Origin: Raineyella sp034933565 | GTDB taxonomy: Bacteria; Actinomycetota; Actinomycetes; Propionibacteriales; Propionibacteriaceae | DNA length: 64,000 nt | Reading direction: 5' to 3' | NCBI RefSeq assembly: GCF_034933565.1 | Contig: NZ_JAYFNG010000019.1 | Span: 62,001-126,000, forward strand | Shown here: positions 43,439-52,506 of the stretch, piece after piece | Layout: every line of letters begins with the position of its first letter | How positions within the stretch are numbered: the first letter of the stretch is position 1 | Notes under the pieces: generated by a model | Databases searched by the model: none | Told to the model about the DNA's origin: nothing | The model's input: only the letters and a program-made list of their open reading frames with translations | Made by a program: the position numbers and the translations under genes

Positions 43439-45076
43439 GTGAGTCTGCCACCCGATCCACTGCCCGAGGCCGAGTCTGCCACCCCGCCCGCCGCGCGCAG
43501 GCGTCACGACCGGCGGCCGGACGCGCGGACGGTGGTCGAACGGCTCCGTCCCCCGATGCCGGACGCCCGGCGCGGCTGGGCACTGGTCGGTATCGTCTCG
43601 CTGGTCGCCTTCCTGCTGCGGATCTGGAACCTCGGCTACCCGAACAAGCTGGTCTTCGACGAGACGTACTACGCCAAGGACGCCTGGTCGGTGCTCCGGT
43701 ACGGCTACGAGCGGACCTGGGCCGACAACGCCAACGACCTGATCGTCCACGGGGCGCTCGACCAGATGGGCACCTCGGCGGAGTTCGTCGTGCACCCGCC
43801 GATGGGCAAACTGCTGATCGGGCTGGGCGAGGCGATGTTCGGGATGAACTCCTTCGGCTGGCGGTTCATGGCGGTGGTGTTCGGCACCCTGCTGGTGGCC
43901 GCGACGATGCTGCTCACCCGCCGACTGTCCCGATCGAACCTGGTCGCCGGCATCGCCGGCATCCTGCTCAGCGTCGACGGGCTCGCGTTCACGATGAGCC
44001 GGCTCGCGCTGCTCGACATCTTCCAGGCGACCTTCCTGGTGGCCGCGGTGGCATGCCTGGTGCGGGACCGGGACGCGATGCGGTCCCGGCTGGCGGCGCA
44101 TCTGGAGGCGGCCGGGGCGGCCGACCTGGGCGGAGCGTACGGGCCGCGGCTGTGGTGGCGGCCGTGGCGGCTGGCGGCCGCGGTGCTGTTCGGCTGCTCG
44201 ATCGCGACGAAGTGGAACACCGTCTACGCGTTGGCCGCGTTCGGGGTGCTGTCGTTGGCCTGGGACATCGGCGCCCGCCGGCTGGCCGGGGCCCGCCGGC
44301 CCGCCCTGCCGGGTCTGCTGCGGGACGGGGTGCCGGCGTTCGTCCAGCTGGTGCCGGTGGCGCTGGCGGCCTACCTGGCCACCTGGATCCCCTGGCTGAC
44401 CAGCACCGGCGGCTGGGACCGGCAGTGGGCCGTGCAGAACCCTGATGCGCCGCTGGCCCGGGCCCTGCCGCACGGCCTCGCCTCGCTGATCGCGTTCCAC
44501 CGGGAGATCTACCAGTTCCACACCGGCTCCTACATCAACCACGCGACCCACCCGTACGCATCAGGGCCGTGGGGCTGGCTGATCCTGGCCCGGCCGCTCG
44601 GGCTCGACGCGGTGAACGGCATCGCCCCGGGCACCGACGGCTGCCCGGCGAACAGCGCGGAGAACTGCATCCGGGTGATGACGACGCTGGGCACCCCGCT
44701 GCTGTGGTGGGGGGCCGCGGCGGCGCTGGCGGCGGCGATCGTGCTGTGGATCGGCCTGCGCGACCAGCGGTTCGCAGTGCCGGTGGTCGGCGCGCTGTCG
44801 ATGTGGCTGCCCTGGTACCAGTACACCGAGCGACCGCTGTTCTTCTTCTACGCGATCTGCATCGTCCCGTTCACGGTGACCGCGCTGGCGCTGTGTCTGG
44901 GCCGGATCATCGGGCCCGCCGACGGCGGCTGGCGCCGGGTGGTCGGGGCCACGATCGCCGGGGTGTTCGTCGCCCTGGTGATCCTCAACTTCGCCTGGTT
45001 CTGGCCCCTCTACACCGACGGCCTGCTGACCTGGTCGCAGTGGTGGTCGCGGATGTGGTTCCCCAGCTGGGTCTGA
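43439..45076 (+). CDS. Polyprenol-phosphate-mannose protein mannosyltransferase (GT39)
   Basis: This is a 545-residue membrane enzyme of the PMT family that O-mannosylates exported proteins from a polyprenyl-phosphate mannose donor. The first loop has the catalytic acidic motif VFDETYYAKDAWS. Later regions include FVVHPPMGKLLIGLGE, SRLALLDIFQATF and WLPWYQYTERPLFFFYA, with about eleven helices. GTG 43439 is used; a TTG nine codons earlier would overlap the promoter of rsmI. It diverges from rsmI, as in other Actinobacteria. Confidence 0.92.
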   Translation: MSLPPDPLPEAESATPPAARRRHDRRPDARTVVERLRPPMPDARRGWALVGIVSLVAFLLRIWNLGYPNKLVFDETYYAKDAWSVLRYGYERTWADNANDLIVHGALDQMGTSAEFVVHPPMGKLLIGLGEAMFGMNSFGWRFMAVVFGTLLVAATMLLTRRLSRSNLVAGIAGILLSVDGLAFTMSRLALLDIFQATFLVAAVACLVRDRDAMRSRLAAHLEAAGAADLGGAYGPRLWWRPWRLAAAVLFGCSIATKWNTVYALAAFGVLSLAWDIGARRLAGARRPALPGLLRDGVPAFVQLVPVALAAYLATWIPWLTSTGGWDRQWAVQNPDAPLARALPHGLASLIAFHREIYQFHTGSYINHATHPYASGPWGWLILARPLGLDAVNGIAPGTDGCPANSAENCIRVMTTLGTPLLWWGAAAALAAAIVLWIGLRDQRFAVPVVGALSMWLPWYQYTERPLFFFYAICIVPFTVTALALCLGRIIGPADGGWRRVVGATIAGVFVALVILNFAWFWPLYTDGLLTWSQWWSRMWFPSWV

Positions 45077-45086
45077 CCGGCCCGGT

Positions 45087-45150
45087 CGGCACCCGGGTCA
45101 TCCGCGGGTCGCTCCCGGACGAATCGGCACCCGGGTCACTCCCGGACGAA
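45087..45150. repeat. Interleaved direct repeats over the FAD oxidoreductase stop
   Basis: CGGCACCCGGGTCA occurs at 45087-45100 and 45125-45138, and CTCCCGGACGAA at 45112-45123 and 45139-45150. The stop codon of the oxidoreductase (45136-45138) lies in the second copy of the first element. Confidence 0.85.
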
Positions 45151-46389
45151 GCGGTTGCGCACCCGCGCCGCGCCGACCAGGGCCAGGCTGCGCGCTTGCC
45201 GGCCGACCCGCCCGCGCGGGTGCACCGGGCTCCACGGCAGCCGGGTGCTGGCCCCGACCACGTGGTCGGCGATCTGCAGCGCCCCGGCGGTCGCGGCGGC
45301 CATGTGGTCGTCGCCGAAGCCGGTCGCGACGTGGATCCCGTTGCTGCGCAGCCCGACCTCGCCGACCAGCGGCAGCCCGTCGTAGCTGCGGAAGCAGCCG
45401 TACTGCCAGGCGTGGGTGAGCTCCAGGTCCGGCAGATGTGCGGCCGTCCAGGCGGCCAGTTCCGCGGCGGCCGTACGGTCCCCTCGCCCGGTGAGGTGGG
45501 CCCGGCCGGCGACCACCACCTGGCCCGGGCGGAACCCGGGCCGCAGCACGTACGGCCGGTCCGGGTCGTCGATCACCCGGTAGGCGCCGGGCAGGTCGTA
45601 GCCGTGACCGGCGAGGGCGTGCACGGTGGTGGGCAGCAGCCGGGGCCCGACCAGGCCGAAATCGGGATCGGGGGCGCCGGTGGCGAGCAGCACCGCCCGG
45701 GCCCGGACGACCGCGGTCGACTCGACCCCGGCCTCGTCACTGCTGCGGAAGTGTGCCCGGATCGGGGCGCCGGGGACCAACTTGCCCAGTCTGCTGCCCT
45801 CCTGGACCAGCCCGCCCTCGGCGACGACCGCGCGGCCGAGGGCCTCGGCGTACTGGCGCGGCTGCAGGGCGATCGCGTCGTCGATCCGGAGCGACGGGCG
45901 GGTCGGGAACGGCAGGCCCGGCTCGTCCTCGGCCTCGGGGTTGATCCCGGCGGCGCGCATCGCGGACCGCTCCCGCTGCAGGTAGTGGGCCCGGTGGCCG
46001 TCCTCGACGGCGGCGTGGCCGGGCAGCGCCAGTGCCGGCACGCCACCGGCGGCGGCCTCCCGGCGGATGAAGGCCAGCGCCCGCTCGAGCTCGGCGACGT
46101 ACGTCACGACGGCCTCGCTGCCGTGGGTCTCCTCGATCACCTGGCACGAGGTGCCGTGCAGGATCGAGGCGACGCCGGGGGTCGCCGCACTGGTGCCGGC
46201 GCCGATCCGGTCGGCGTCGACCACCACGACCCGGGCCCCCGCGCGGGTGGCGGCGAGCGCCGCGGTCAGCCCCACGATGCCGGCCCCGATGACCAGCAGG
46301 TCACAGTCCCGGTCCTCCACCGGCCCACAGGTCCGGGGACTCGTGCCCCACAGCGGCGTGGTCAACGGCAGGTGTTCGACGGCAGGCAT
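45136..46389 (-). CDS. FAD-dependent oxidoreductase (DAO family)
   Basis: This is a 417-residue flavoprotein of the D-amino-acid-oxidase/glycine-oxidase superfamily. The dinucleotide-binding start is DLLVIGAGIVGLTAALAATRAGARVVVVD, in outline, and the C-terminal FAD motif is SYDGLPLVGEVG followed by VATGFGDDHMAAATAGALQIAD. No Rieske domain is seen, unlike some relatives. The substrate is probably an amine or amino acid, not decidable from sequence. It converges on the mannosyltransferase gene. Confidence 0.87.
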   Translation of the reverse strand: MPAVEHLPLTTPLWGTSPRTCGPVEDRDCDLLVIGAGIVGLTAALAATRAGARVVVVDADRIGAGTSAATPGVASILHGTSCQVIEETHGSEAVVTYVAELERALAFIRREAAAGGVPALALPGHAAVEDGHRAHYLQRERSAMRAAGINPEAEDEPGLPFPTRPSLRIDDAIALQPRQYAEALGRAVVAEGGLVQEGSRLGKLVPGAPIRAHFRSSDEAGVESTAVVRARAVLLATGAPDPDFGLVGPRLLPTTVHALAGHGYDLPGAYRVIDDPDRPYVLRPGFRPGQVVVAGRAHLTGRGDRTAAAELAAWTAAHLPDLELTHAWQYGCFRSYDGLPLVGEVGLRSNGIHVATGFGDDHMAAATAGALQIADHVVGASTRLPWSPVHPRGRVGRQARSLALVGAARVRNRFVRE

Positions 46390-46560
46390 GCCCTCAGACT
46401 AGCGATCCGGCCCGGCCCCCAGGACGGACAACCCGGACGGACGCACTCCGGACGCACGCGTGCTCTGCACCGACGCGTACCCGCGCCGACGCACGCCCGG
46501 GACCGGTGCCCGCCTCAGGCCGCGCCACGCTCAGGACGGCGCGCTCACGTCGGACGCCGC

Positions 46561-47382
46561 TCAGGCCGGTCCGGCGCCCCAGGCGTTCTGTCGCTCGCGG
46601 CGCTCCGACTCGATCAGCTCATGCTCCAGGTCGAGGGCGGGGTGGGCGTTGGCCGGGTAGCTCACCGGACGGGCCGGCACGCCGGCGACGGTGGTGAAGG
46701 CCGGCACGTCGGACAGCACGACGCTGCCCGCACCGATCTTGGCGCCCTCGCCGACCTTGATGTTGCCGAGCACCGTGGCGCCGGCGCCGATCATCACGCC
46801 GCGGCCGATCTTCGGGTGGCGGTCGCCGCCGACCTTGCCGGTGCCGCCCAGGGTGACCTCGTGCAGCATCGAGAAGTCGTCCTCGATCACCGCGGTCTCG
46901 CCGATCACGATGCTGGTCGCATGGTCGAAGAGGATGCCCTTGCCGATCCGGGCCCCGGGGTGGATGTCCACCGCGAAGGCCTCCGACGTACGGCTCTGCA
47001 GGTAGAGCGCCAACGCCTGGCGGTCGTGGACCCAGTACCAGTGGGCGATCCGGTGCGCCTGCAGGGCGTGGAAGCCCTTGAAGTACAGCAGCGGCTGGGA
47101 GTAGCCCCGGGTCGCCGGGTCACGCGAGAGGACGGCGGCGAGGTCCTCACGGACCGCGGCCCCGATGCCGGGCTCGGCATCCAGCGCGGCCTTGATCATG
47201 TCGAACAGGGTGAGCTCGGTGAGCGTGGTGCTGTTCAGCTTGCTGGCCAGGATGTGCGCCAGCGACGACTCGAGGTCCGGGTGCCCCAGCACGACGGAGT
47301 GCAGGAAGCTGGCCAATGTCGGCTCCTGCGCCGCGTCACGCGCCACCTCTTCACGGATCCGTTGCCAGATGTGATCGGTCAT
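46561..47382 (-). CDS. cysE: Serine O-acetyltransferase (EpsC/CysE)
   Basis: This is a 273-residue acetyltransferase that makes O-acetylserine for cysteine synthesis. An N-terminal helical domain (WQRIREEVARDAAQEPTLASFLH, in outline) precedes the left-handed beta-helix: AVDIHPGARIGKGILFDHAT, EDDFSMLHEVTLGGTGK and GAGATVLGNIKVGEGAKIGAGSV. The ATG at 47382 with AAAGGA upstream gives the usual MTDHIWQRI-like start. A cysteine synthase gene is not adjacent. The gap to the divergent MmpL gene (47383-47665) must hold both promoters. Confidence 0.92.
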   Translation of the reverse strand: MTDHIWQRIREEVARDAAQEPTLASFLHSVVLGHPDLESSLAHILASKLNSTTLTELTLFDMIKAALDAEPGIGAAVREDLAAVLSRDPATRGYSQPLLYFKGFHALQAHRIAHWYWVHDRQALALYLQSRTSEAFAVDIHPGARIGKGILFDHATSIVIGETAVIEDDFSMLHEVTLGGTGKVGGDRHPKIGRGVMIGAGATVLGNIKVGEGAKIGAGSVVLSDVPAFTTVAGVPARPVSYPANAHPALDLEHELIESERRERQNAWGAGPA

Positions 47383-47665
47383 CCCACGTCCTTTCGACGA
47401 CCTCGACCGGTCGGATCGACCCACCGAGGTGTACGTGAACTTATGGATACCATCACATCACCTGAGTATCAAGACCCGTGCCGCACCCTCGGGATCCGGC
47501 TCGGGCCGATGCCGAGCCGCGGAGTCCGCCTCGCGTCGACGCGCCCAGCCGCATCGGCCCCACGCCGAAGGGCGCGTGGCCAGCTGGTATTACACCTTTC
47601 GGATGATCTTTGTTTCAGTCCCGTTCGTGATGATCGGCGCCGCCCAGCCTGGTGGAGTCGAGGGC

Positions 47666-49765
47666 ATGGCAGTTTCTCTCATGCGTACGCCCTTCTCCGA
47701 CCGGTTGACCTCCCGGCGCGGGGCGTGGATCGCTCTCGGCGTGTCGATGATCGTCCTGGTGGCGCTGTTCGGGCTCTTCGGCGGCGCGAAGGCCCCGGCC
47801 CGGGCCGGGCAGGCGCCGGTCGGCGCGGAGTCGACCCAGGTGAGCGAGCTGATGGACCGCTTCCCGAACGCGGACCGTCAGTCGGTGCTCGTCGTCGCCT
47901 CCCGTACGGACGGCGGTCAGCTCTCGCCGAGTGACCTCGACGGCCTCAGGGGGCTCCTGCCGGCGCTCGAGGAGCGGGCCGGTGCCGGCTCCTCCGGGCC
48001 GATCCCCAGCGAGGACGGCCGGGCCGCGATCCTGATCACCCCGATCACCGTGGGGGCCGACACCACCGAGACGGCGGCGATGATCACGTCGCTGCGCTCG
48101 GCGGTCGCCGCGCACACCCCCGCCGGGCTGGTGCTGCAGGTGACGGGCGGGCCGGCGTTCGGGGCCGATGTCGCCTCGGCGTTCGACGGCGCGGACTTCA
48201 CCCTGCTGATGGTGACGATCCTGATCGTCGCGATCCTGCTGATCGTCACCTATCGTTCGCCGGTGCTGTGGCTGATCCCGTTGATCGTCGTCGCGCTGGC
48301 CGATGGGCTCGCCGGCCGGGTCACGGCCGCGGCCGGGTCGTACTGGAACCTTTCCTTCGACGCCGGCATCATCAGCGTGCTCGTGTTCGGTGCGGGCACG
48401 AACTATGCGCTGCTGCTGATCTCCCGCTACCGCGAGGAGCTGCAGCGGACCGACGACGACCGTCAGGCGTTGAGCACGGCCTGGCGCAAGGCGGTGCCAG
48501 CGATCCTCGCGTCGAACGTCACCGTGGTGCTGGCCCTGCTGACCCTCACCTTCGCCACGATCCCGATGACCCGCGGCCTGGGTGTGCCGGCCGCGATCGG
48601 TCTGCTGATCGCGCTGGCGGCGGTGCTGTTCGTCCTGCCCCCGTTCCTGGCCGTGTGCGGACGGAAGGTGTTCTGGCCGTTCGTTCCTCGCCCGGGCGAG
48701 TCGCGCGGGCAGGGTCGGGCGTGGCGCGCCGTCGCGTCCCGGGTCGCGAAGCGTCCGGTGGTGGGCCTGCTGGCGGGGCTCGCGCTGCTCGGGGTGATGG
48801 CCACCGGCCTGTTCGGCACCTCGGTGGGGCTCGACCAGCTGGCGAAGTTCCGGGTGCAGTCCGAATCGGCAGCCGGTCTCGAAACGCTCTCGGCGCACTT
48901 CCCGCCCGGCGAGGCCCAGCCGATCTTCATCATCACCGACAGCGCGGCGACCGATCAGGTGGTGGCCGCCGCCAGCGGGGTCGAGGGTGTCGTACGCGCC
49001 CACCCGGCCGGGCGGACCGCGGACGGGGCGTTGACCAAGGTCATGGTGACCAGCGAGTACTCCCCCGGCACCGAGCCGAGCCTGGCCCAGATCACCGAGC
49101 TGCGCGACGCCGTGCACCCCATCGCGGGTGCGGAGGCACGGGTGGGTGGCGCGGTGGCGACCGAGCTGGATGCCCGGGCGGGCAACGATCATGACCTGGC
49201 GCTGGTCGCGCCGCTGGTGCTGGCGGTGAGCTTCGTGGTGCTGCTCGTCCTGCTGCGCTCGCTGGTCGCGCCGGTGCTGCTGCTCGCGGTGAACCTCACC
49301 AGTGCGGTCGCCGCGATCGGGGCGGGGGCCTGGCTGAGCCGGGTCCTGTTCGGTCAGCCGGCACTCGACCTGCAGGTGCCGATCCTCGCGTTCCTGTTCC
49401 TGGTCGCGCTGGGCATCGACTACACGATCTTCCTGGTCCACCGGGTCCGGACCGAGGCCCGTCGGCTCGGCACCCGGGCGGGCATGGTCGAGGCCGTCGC
49501 GCACACCGGCAGCGTGATCACGAGCGCGGGCATCGTGCTCGCCGCGGTCTTCGCCGCGCTCGGCGTGCTCCCGCTGGTCACCCTGGGCCAGCTGGGCCTG
49601 ATCGTCGGGGTGGGGGTGCTGGTCGACACCCTGGTGGTGCGTACGGTGATCGTGCCGGCAATCTTCAGCCTCCTCGGCGACCGCATCTGGTGGCCCGGGA
49701 AGCTGTGGGCCCGCCAAGGAGAATTGAGCCATGAGCTTCGTACACATACCGCTGACGCGCGCTGA
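47666..49765 (+). CDS. MmpL-family (RND) exporter
   Basis: This is a 699-residue RND transporter of the MMPL type with two halves. Each half has one helix, an extracytoplasmic domain and a five-helix bundle: GTNYALLLISRYREEL in the first half and ALGIDYTIFLVHRVRTEAR in the second carry the proton-relay Asp/Tyr. It would export lipids or drugs. ATG 47666 is favoured, 47681 possible. The stop lies 35 bases inside the kinase gene, so the exporter and two-component system are translationally linked and may be regulated together. Confidence 0.9.
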   Translation: MAVSLMRTPFSDRLTSRRGAWIALGVSMIVLVALFGLFGGAKAPARAGQAPVGAESTQVSELMDRFPNADRQSVLVVASRTDGGQLSPSDLDGLRGLLPALEERAGAGSSGPIPSEDGRAAILITPITVGADTTETAAMITSLRSAVAAHTPAGLVLQVTGGPAFGADVASAFDGADFTLLMVTILIVAILLIVTYRSPVLWLIPLIVVALADGLAGRVTAAAGSYWNLSFDAGIISVLVFGAGTNYALLLISRYREELQRTDDDRQALSTAWRKAVPAILASNVTVVLALLTLTFATIPMTRGLGVPAAIGLLIALAAVLFVLPPFLAVCGRKVFWPFVPRPGESRGQGRAWRAVASRVAKRPVVGLLAGLALLGVMATGLFGTSVGLDQLAKFRVQSESAAGLETLSAHFPPGEAQPIFIITDSAATDQVVAAASGVEGVVRAHPAGRTADGALTKVMVTSEYSPGTEPSLAQITELRDAVHPIAGAEARVGGAVATELDARAGNDHDLALVAPLVLAVSFVVLLVLLRSLVAPVLLLAVNLTSAVAAIGAGAWLSRVLFGQPALDLQVPILAFLFLVALGIDYTIFLVHRVRTEARRLGTRAGMVEAVAHTGSVITSAGIVLAAVFAALGVLPLVTLGQLGLIVGVGVLVDTLVVRTVIVPAIFSLLGDRIWWPGKLWARQGELSHELRTHTADAR

Positions 49766-51077
49766 CCCCTCGGGGTCGGCGCCGGCCGGATCGACGGTGC
49801 CCGCCGGGGCGACGGCATCCGAGGGGGCGACGCCACCGGTGGGACCGGTGGCGCCCGCCGGGCCGATCGTGCGGGCGATGGAGATCGGTCAGCACCTGAT
49901 CGCCGTCGTGCTGACCTCGATCGGTGTGATCCGCGCCATCGGTGACGGTGTGGGGCTGCCGACGGCGATCATCTCGGGAGTCGCGATCCTCGCCTGGCAC
50001 ACCGCCGGCACGATCCTGCCGGCCAGGACCCACTCGCGCCGTCTCGCGGTGTGGTGGCTGATCGGCTTCGCGGCGATCTGGATCGTGGCCGTCGCGGTCT
50101 CCGACGAGTTCGTCTGGCTCGCGTTCCTGCTGTGGCTGCTCGCCGGGCACCTCCTGCGGGTCAGGTGGGGGCTGCTGTTCTCCGGCCTGGTGCTCGCGGT
50201 GGTGATCGTCGCCCCGATCCTGCACCACGGCACGACGAGCTACGCGAACGTGTTCGGCCCGCTGATCGGCGGAGTCTTCGCGTTCGGCATCTCGCGCGGC
50301 TACCTGCAGCTGCTGCGCGACGCCGCCGAACGGGAGCGCCTGGTGGCCTGGCTCACCAGGGCGCAGCGCGAGATGGCCGAGCTCCAGGACGAACTCGCCC
50401 TGGCGCAACGCCACTCCGGGGCGATCGCCGAACGTACGCGGATCTCCCGCGACATCCACGACACGATCGCCCAGGCGCTGTCCTCGATCCGGCTCCTCGC
50501 CCACGCCGGGAGCAACCGGACCGACGACCCCGACGCCGCCCGTACGCTCGCCCAGGTGGAGGCGCTGGCCGGCGGCAGCCTCGCCGATGTGCGCCGGATC
50601 GTCGCCGCGCTCGCGCCCGCCGAGCTCGAGGACGACGCGCTGGCGGCAGCGCTCCAGCGGATGCTCGACCGGGCCAACGACGAGACCGGGCTCCAGGTCG
50701 ATCTGCACGTGGACGACACGCTGCCGATCCTGCCGACCGAGGTCGAGGTCGCGCTGCTGCGCACCGCCCAGTCGGCCCTCGCGAACGTACGCCTCCACTC
50801 CGGCGCGACCCGCGTCGTCGCCAGCCTGATCGACGCCGACGACTCCGTACGACTCGACATCATCGACAACGGCACCGGCTTCGACCTCACCGCCTGGGAG
50901 CAGGACACCGAAACCGCCGGCACGAGCTACGGCCTGCGCTTCATGCGGGCACGCCTGCGTGAGCTCGGCGGCGGTCTCGACATCGAGAGCGCTCCCGGCG
51001 AAGGCACCGCGGTGTCTGTCCACCTCCCGATCCACACCGACCCGGCCCAGAGCCGGCCGGCCCAGGAGCAGCCATGA
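49731..51077 (+). CDS. NarL/DesK-type sensor histidine kinase
   Basis: This is a 448-residue sensor kinase. A Pro/Ala-rich N-terminus is followed by about five membrane helices (residues 50-190) and a coiled coil (REMAELQDELALAQRH). The HisKA_3 helix has the phospho-His in RTRISRDIHDTIAQALSSI, and the ATPase has NVRLHSGATRV and DNGTGFD. The sensed signal is unknown; with little extracytoplasmic loop it may sense the membrane. It overlaps the response regulator by four bases (ATGA) and the exporter by 35. Confidence 0.92.
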   Translation: MSFVHIPLTRADPSGSAPAGSTVPAGATASEGATPPVGPVAPAGPIVRAMEIGQHLIAVVLTSIGVIRAIGDGVGLPTAIISGVAILAWHTAGTILPARTHSRRLAVWWLIGFAAIWIVAVAVSDEFVWLAFLLWLLAGHLLRVRWGLLFSGLVLAVVIVAPILHHGTTSYANVFGPLIGGVFAFGISRGYLQLLRDAAERERLVAWLTRAQREMAELQDELALAQRHSGAIAERTRISRDIHDTIAQALSSIRLLAHAGSNRTDDPDAARTLAQVEALAGGSLADVRRIVAALAPAELEDDALAAALQRMLDRANDETGLQVDLHVDDTLPILPTEVEVALLRTAQSALANVRLHSGATRVVASLIDADDSVRLDIIDNGTGFDLTAWEQDTETAGTSYGLRFMRARLRELGGGLDIESAPGEGTAVSVHLPIHTDPAQSRPAQEQP

Positions 51078-51694
51078 CGACCAGCGTGCTACTGGTCGAT
51101 GACCACCCCGTGGTCCGCAGCGGGCTGCGCGCCGTGCTGGCCACCGCAAGCACGGTGGAGGTCATCGGCGAGGCCGCCACCGGCGAGGAGGCGATCACCC
51201 TGGCGGCACATCTGCATCCGGACGTGGTGCTGTGCGACCTGCGCCTCGGCGACGGCATCGACGGCATCCGGGCCACCGCTGCACTCCGCGAGCTCGACCC
51301 CGCACCGGCCGTGCTCATCCTGACCACCTTCGACCGCGACGCAGAGATCCTCGGCGCGATCGAAGCGGGCGCCGCCGGTTACCTGCTCAAGGACGTCGAC
51401 CCGGAAGCCATCATCAACGGCATCCTGCGCGCCGCCGCCGGTGATGTGGTGCTCGCCCCCGACCTCGCCTCGAGGGTGCTCAGAGGCATGCACAGCCCGC
51501 TGCCGAAGCTCACCGACCGCGAGATCGAGGTGCTCCGGCTCCTGGCGACGGGCTCGACGAACAAGGAGATCGCCCGCGCCCTCTTCGTCACCGAGGCCAC
51601 CGTGAAGAGTCACCTGGCGCACATCTTCACCAAGCTCGACGTCGACAGCCGCTCCCGCGCGATCCACGTCGCGCAGGAGACCGGGCTGATCTGA
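51074..51694 (+). CDS. LuxR/NarL-type response regulator
   Basis: This is a 206-residue two-component regulator. The receiver domain has LLVDDHPVVRSGLRAVL, the phosphorylated Asp in DVVLCDLRLGDG and the conserved Lys in GYLLKDVDPEA. The LuxR helix-turn-helix is LTDREIEVLRLLATGSTNKEIA and ATVKSHLAHIFTKLDV. It is the partner of the overlapping histidine kinase and may control the upstream exporter or the downstream DUF2871 gene. Confidence 0.94.
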   Translation: MTTSVLLVDDHPVVRSGLRAVLATASTVEVIGEAATGEEAITLAAHLHPDVVLCDLRLGDGIDGIRATAALRELDPAPAVLILTTFDRDAEILGAIEAGAAGYLLKDVDPEAIINGILRAAAGDVVLAPDLASRVLRGMHSPLPKLTDREIEVLRLLATGSTNKEIARALFVTEATVKSHLAHIFTKLDVDSRSRAIHVAQETGLI

Positions 51695-51815
51695 CCCGGC
51701 TGCGCCGCTCCCTGTCCCGCACTCCCCTATTTCCCGCAATCCCGCATTTCCAGCACTCCCCCGTTCCACGAGCCCGCCCATTTTCCCGAGCTCACCCCCG
51801 AAAGGAATCACTCAC

Positions 51816-52259
51816 ATGAAGAAGCTGCTCAACGCGTCCTTCATCTACATGCTCGTCGGCATCGCCTCCGGCCTGTTCTATCGCGAGTTCACCAAGCTCA
51901 ACGGATTCCCCGAAGGGAAGTTCACCCAGCTCGGCCTCGCCCACACGCACCTGCTCATCCTCGGCTTCGTCGTGCTGCTGATCGTGCTCGTCCTCGAGAA
52001 GGTCTTCACGATCTCGCGCAGCCCGCAGCTGTTCGACTGGTTCTTCTGGCTCTACAACGCCGGAGTGGTGCTCACTGCCGGCATGCTGATCTGGCACGGC
52101 AGCCTCACCGTGCTCGGTCAGGAGTCGACCAAGATGATCGCCGGCATCGCAGGCGTCGGCCACATGCTCATCACCGCCGGGCTGATCGTCCTCTTCGTCG
52201 CGCTCCGCCGCGCGGTCACCGCCGACACGCCCGCCCCCAGCGAGGCCGTCGCGGCCTGA
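51816..52259 (+). CDS. DUF2871 membrane protein
   Basis: This is a 147-residue protein with four hydrophobic helices, matching the DUF2871 family. It opens with MKKLLNASFIYMLVGIASGLFYREF, in outline, and keeps QLGLAHTHLLILGFV, where the paired histidines could bind metal or heme. GAAAGGAAT precedes the ATG. It lies 121 bases after the response regulator on the same strand; control by that system is possible. The function is unknown. Confidence 0.85.
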   Translation: MKKLLNASFIYMLVGIASGLFYREFTKLNGFPEGKFTQLGLAHTHLLILGFVVLLIVLVLEKVFTISRSPQLFDWFFWLYNAGVVLTAGMLIWHGSLTVLGQESTKMIAGIAGVGHMLITAGLIVLFVALRRAVTADTPAPSEAVAA

Positions 52260-52289
52260 CCAAGGGCTCCGACGCCCGTCACCCCGCAG

Positions 52290-52355
52290 GCGAAAGCTCG
52301 TGGTCCTTGTCGCTTGGCCGAATGTGTCGCAACATCGGTCCCGGCGCAGGGCCAC
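52290..52355. repeat. Long-armed inverted repeat downstream of DUF2871
   Basis: GCGAAAGCTCGTGGTCC (52290-52306) is repeated in inverted form at 52339-52355 with one G-U-type mismatch, leaving 32 bases between. The interior can form a smaller hairpin (CCGAATGT with ACATCGG). It lies between two convergent genes and could be a terminator, a MITE-like remnant or a structured RNA. Confidence 0.75.
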
Positions 52356-52506
52356 GAGCTTTCGCGTCCACGGCCCACGCCTTGACACCGCCCTGTGGCT
52401 CCCCCCTCCCCCCCGGACCAGTGCACGCGGCGGATCACATTGGGCTGCTTGTCGTCGTCGTTCATGTTCGTCGGCTCCATCTGTCGGCAGGACCGGTAGG
52501 GACGGC

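Noticed and set aside
46390..46560. Small frames in the gap before cysE
   Set aside because: The stretch holds only degenerate CGACGC and CGCTCAGG repeats, with no ribosome sites or protein-like sequence.
44569..47934. A 1,121-codon plus-strand open frame
   Set aside because: It crosses the mannosyltransferase, the antisense of the oxidoreductase and cysE, and part of the MmpL gene. All of these have clear products in other frames.
52416..52484. A minus-strand peptide beginning MNDDDKQPNVIRRVHW
   Set aside because: The start looks protein-like, but the frame soon runs into Gly/Arg-rich sequence through the inverted repeat and into the antisense of DUF2871. At most it is a decayed fragment.
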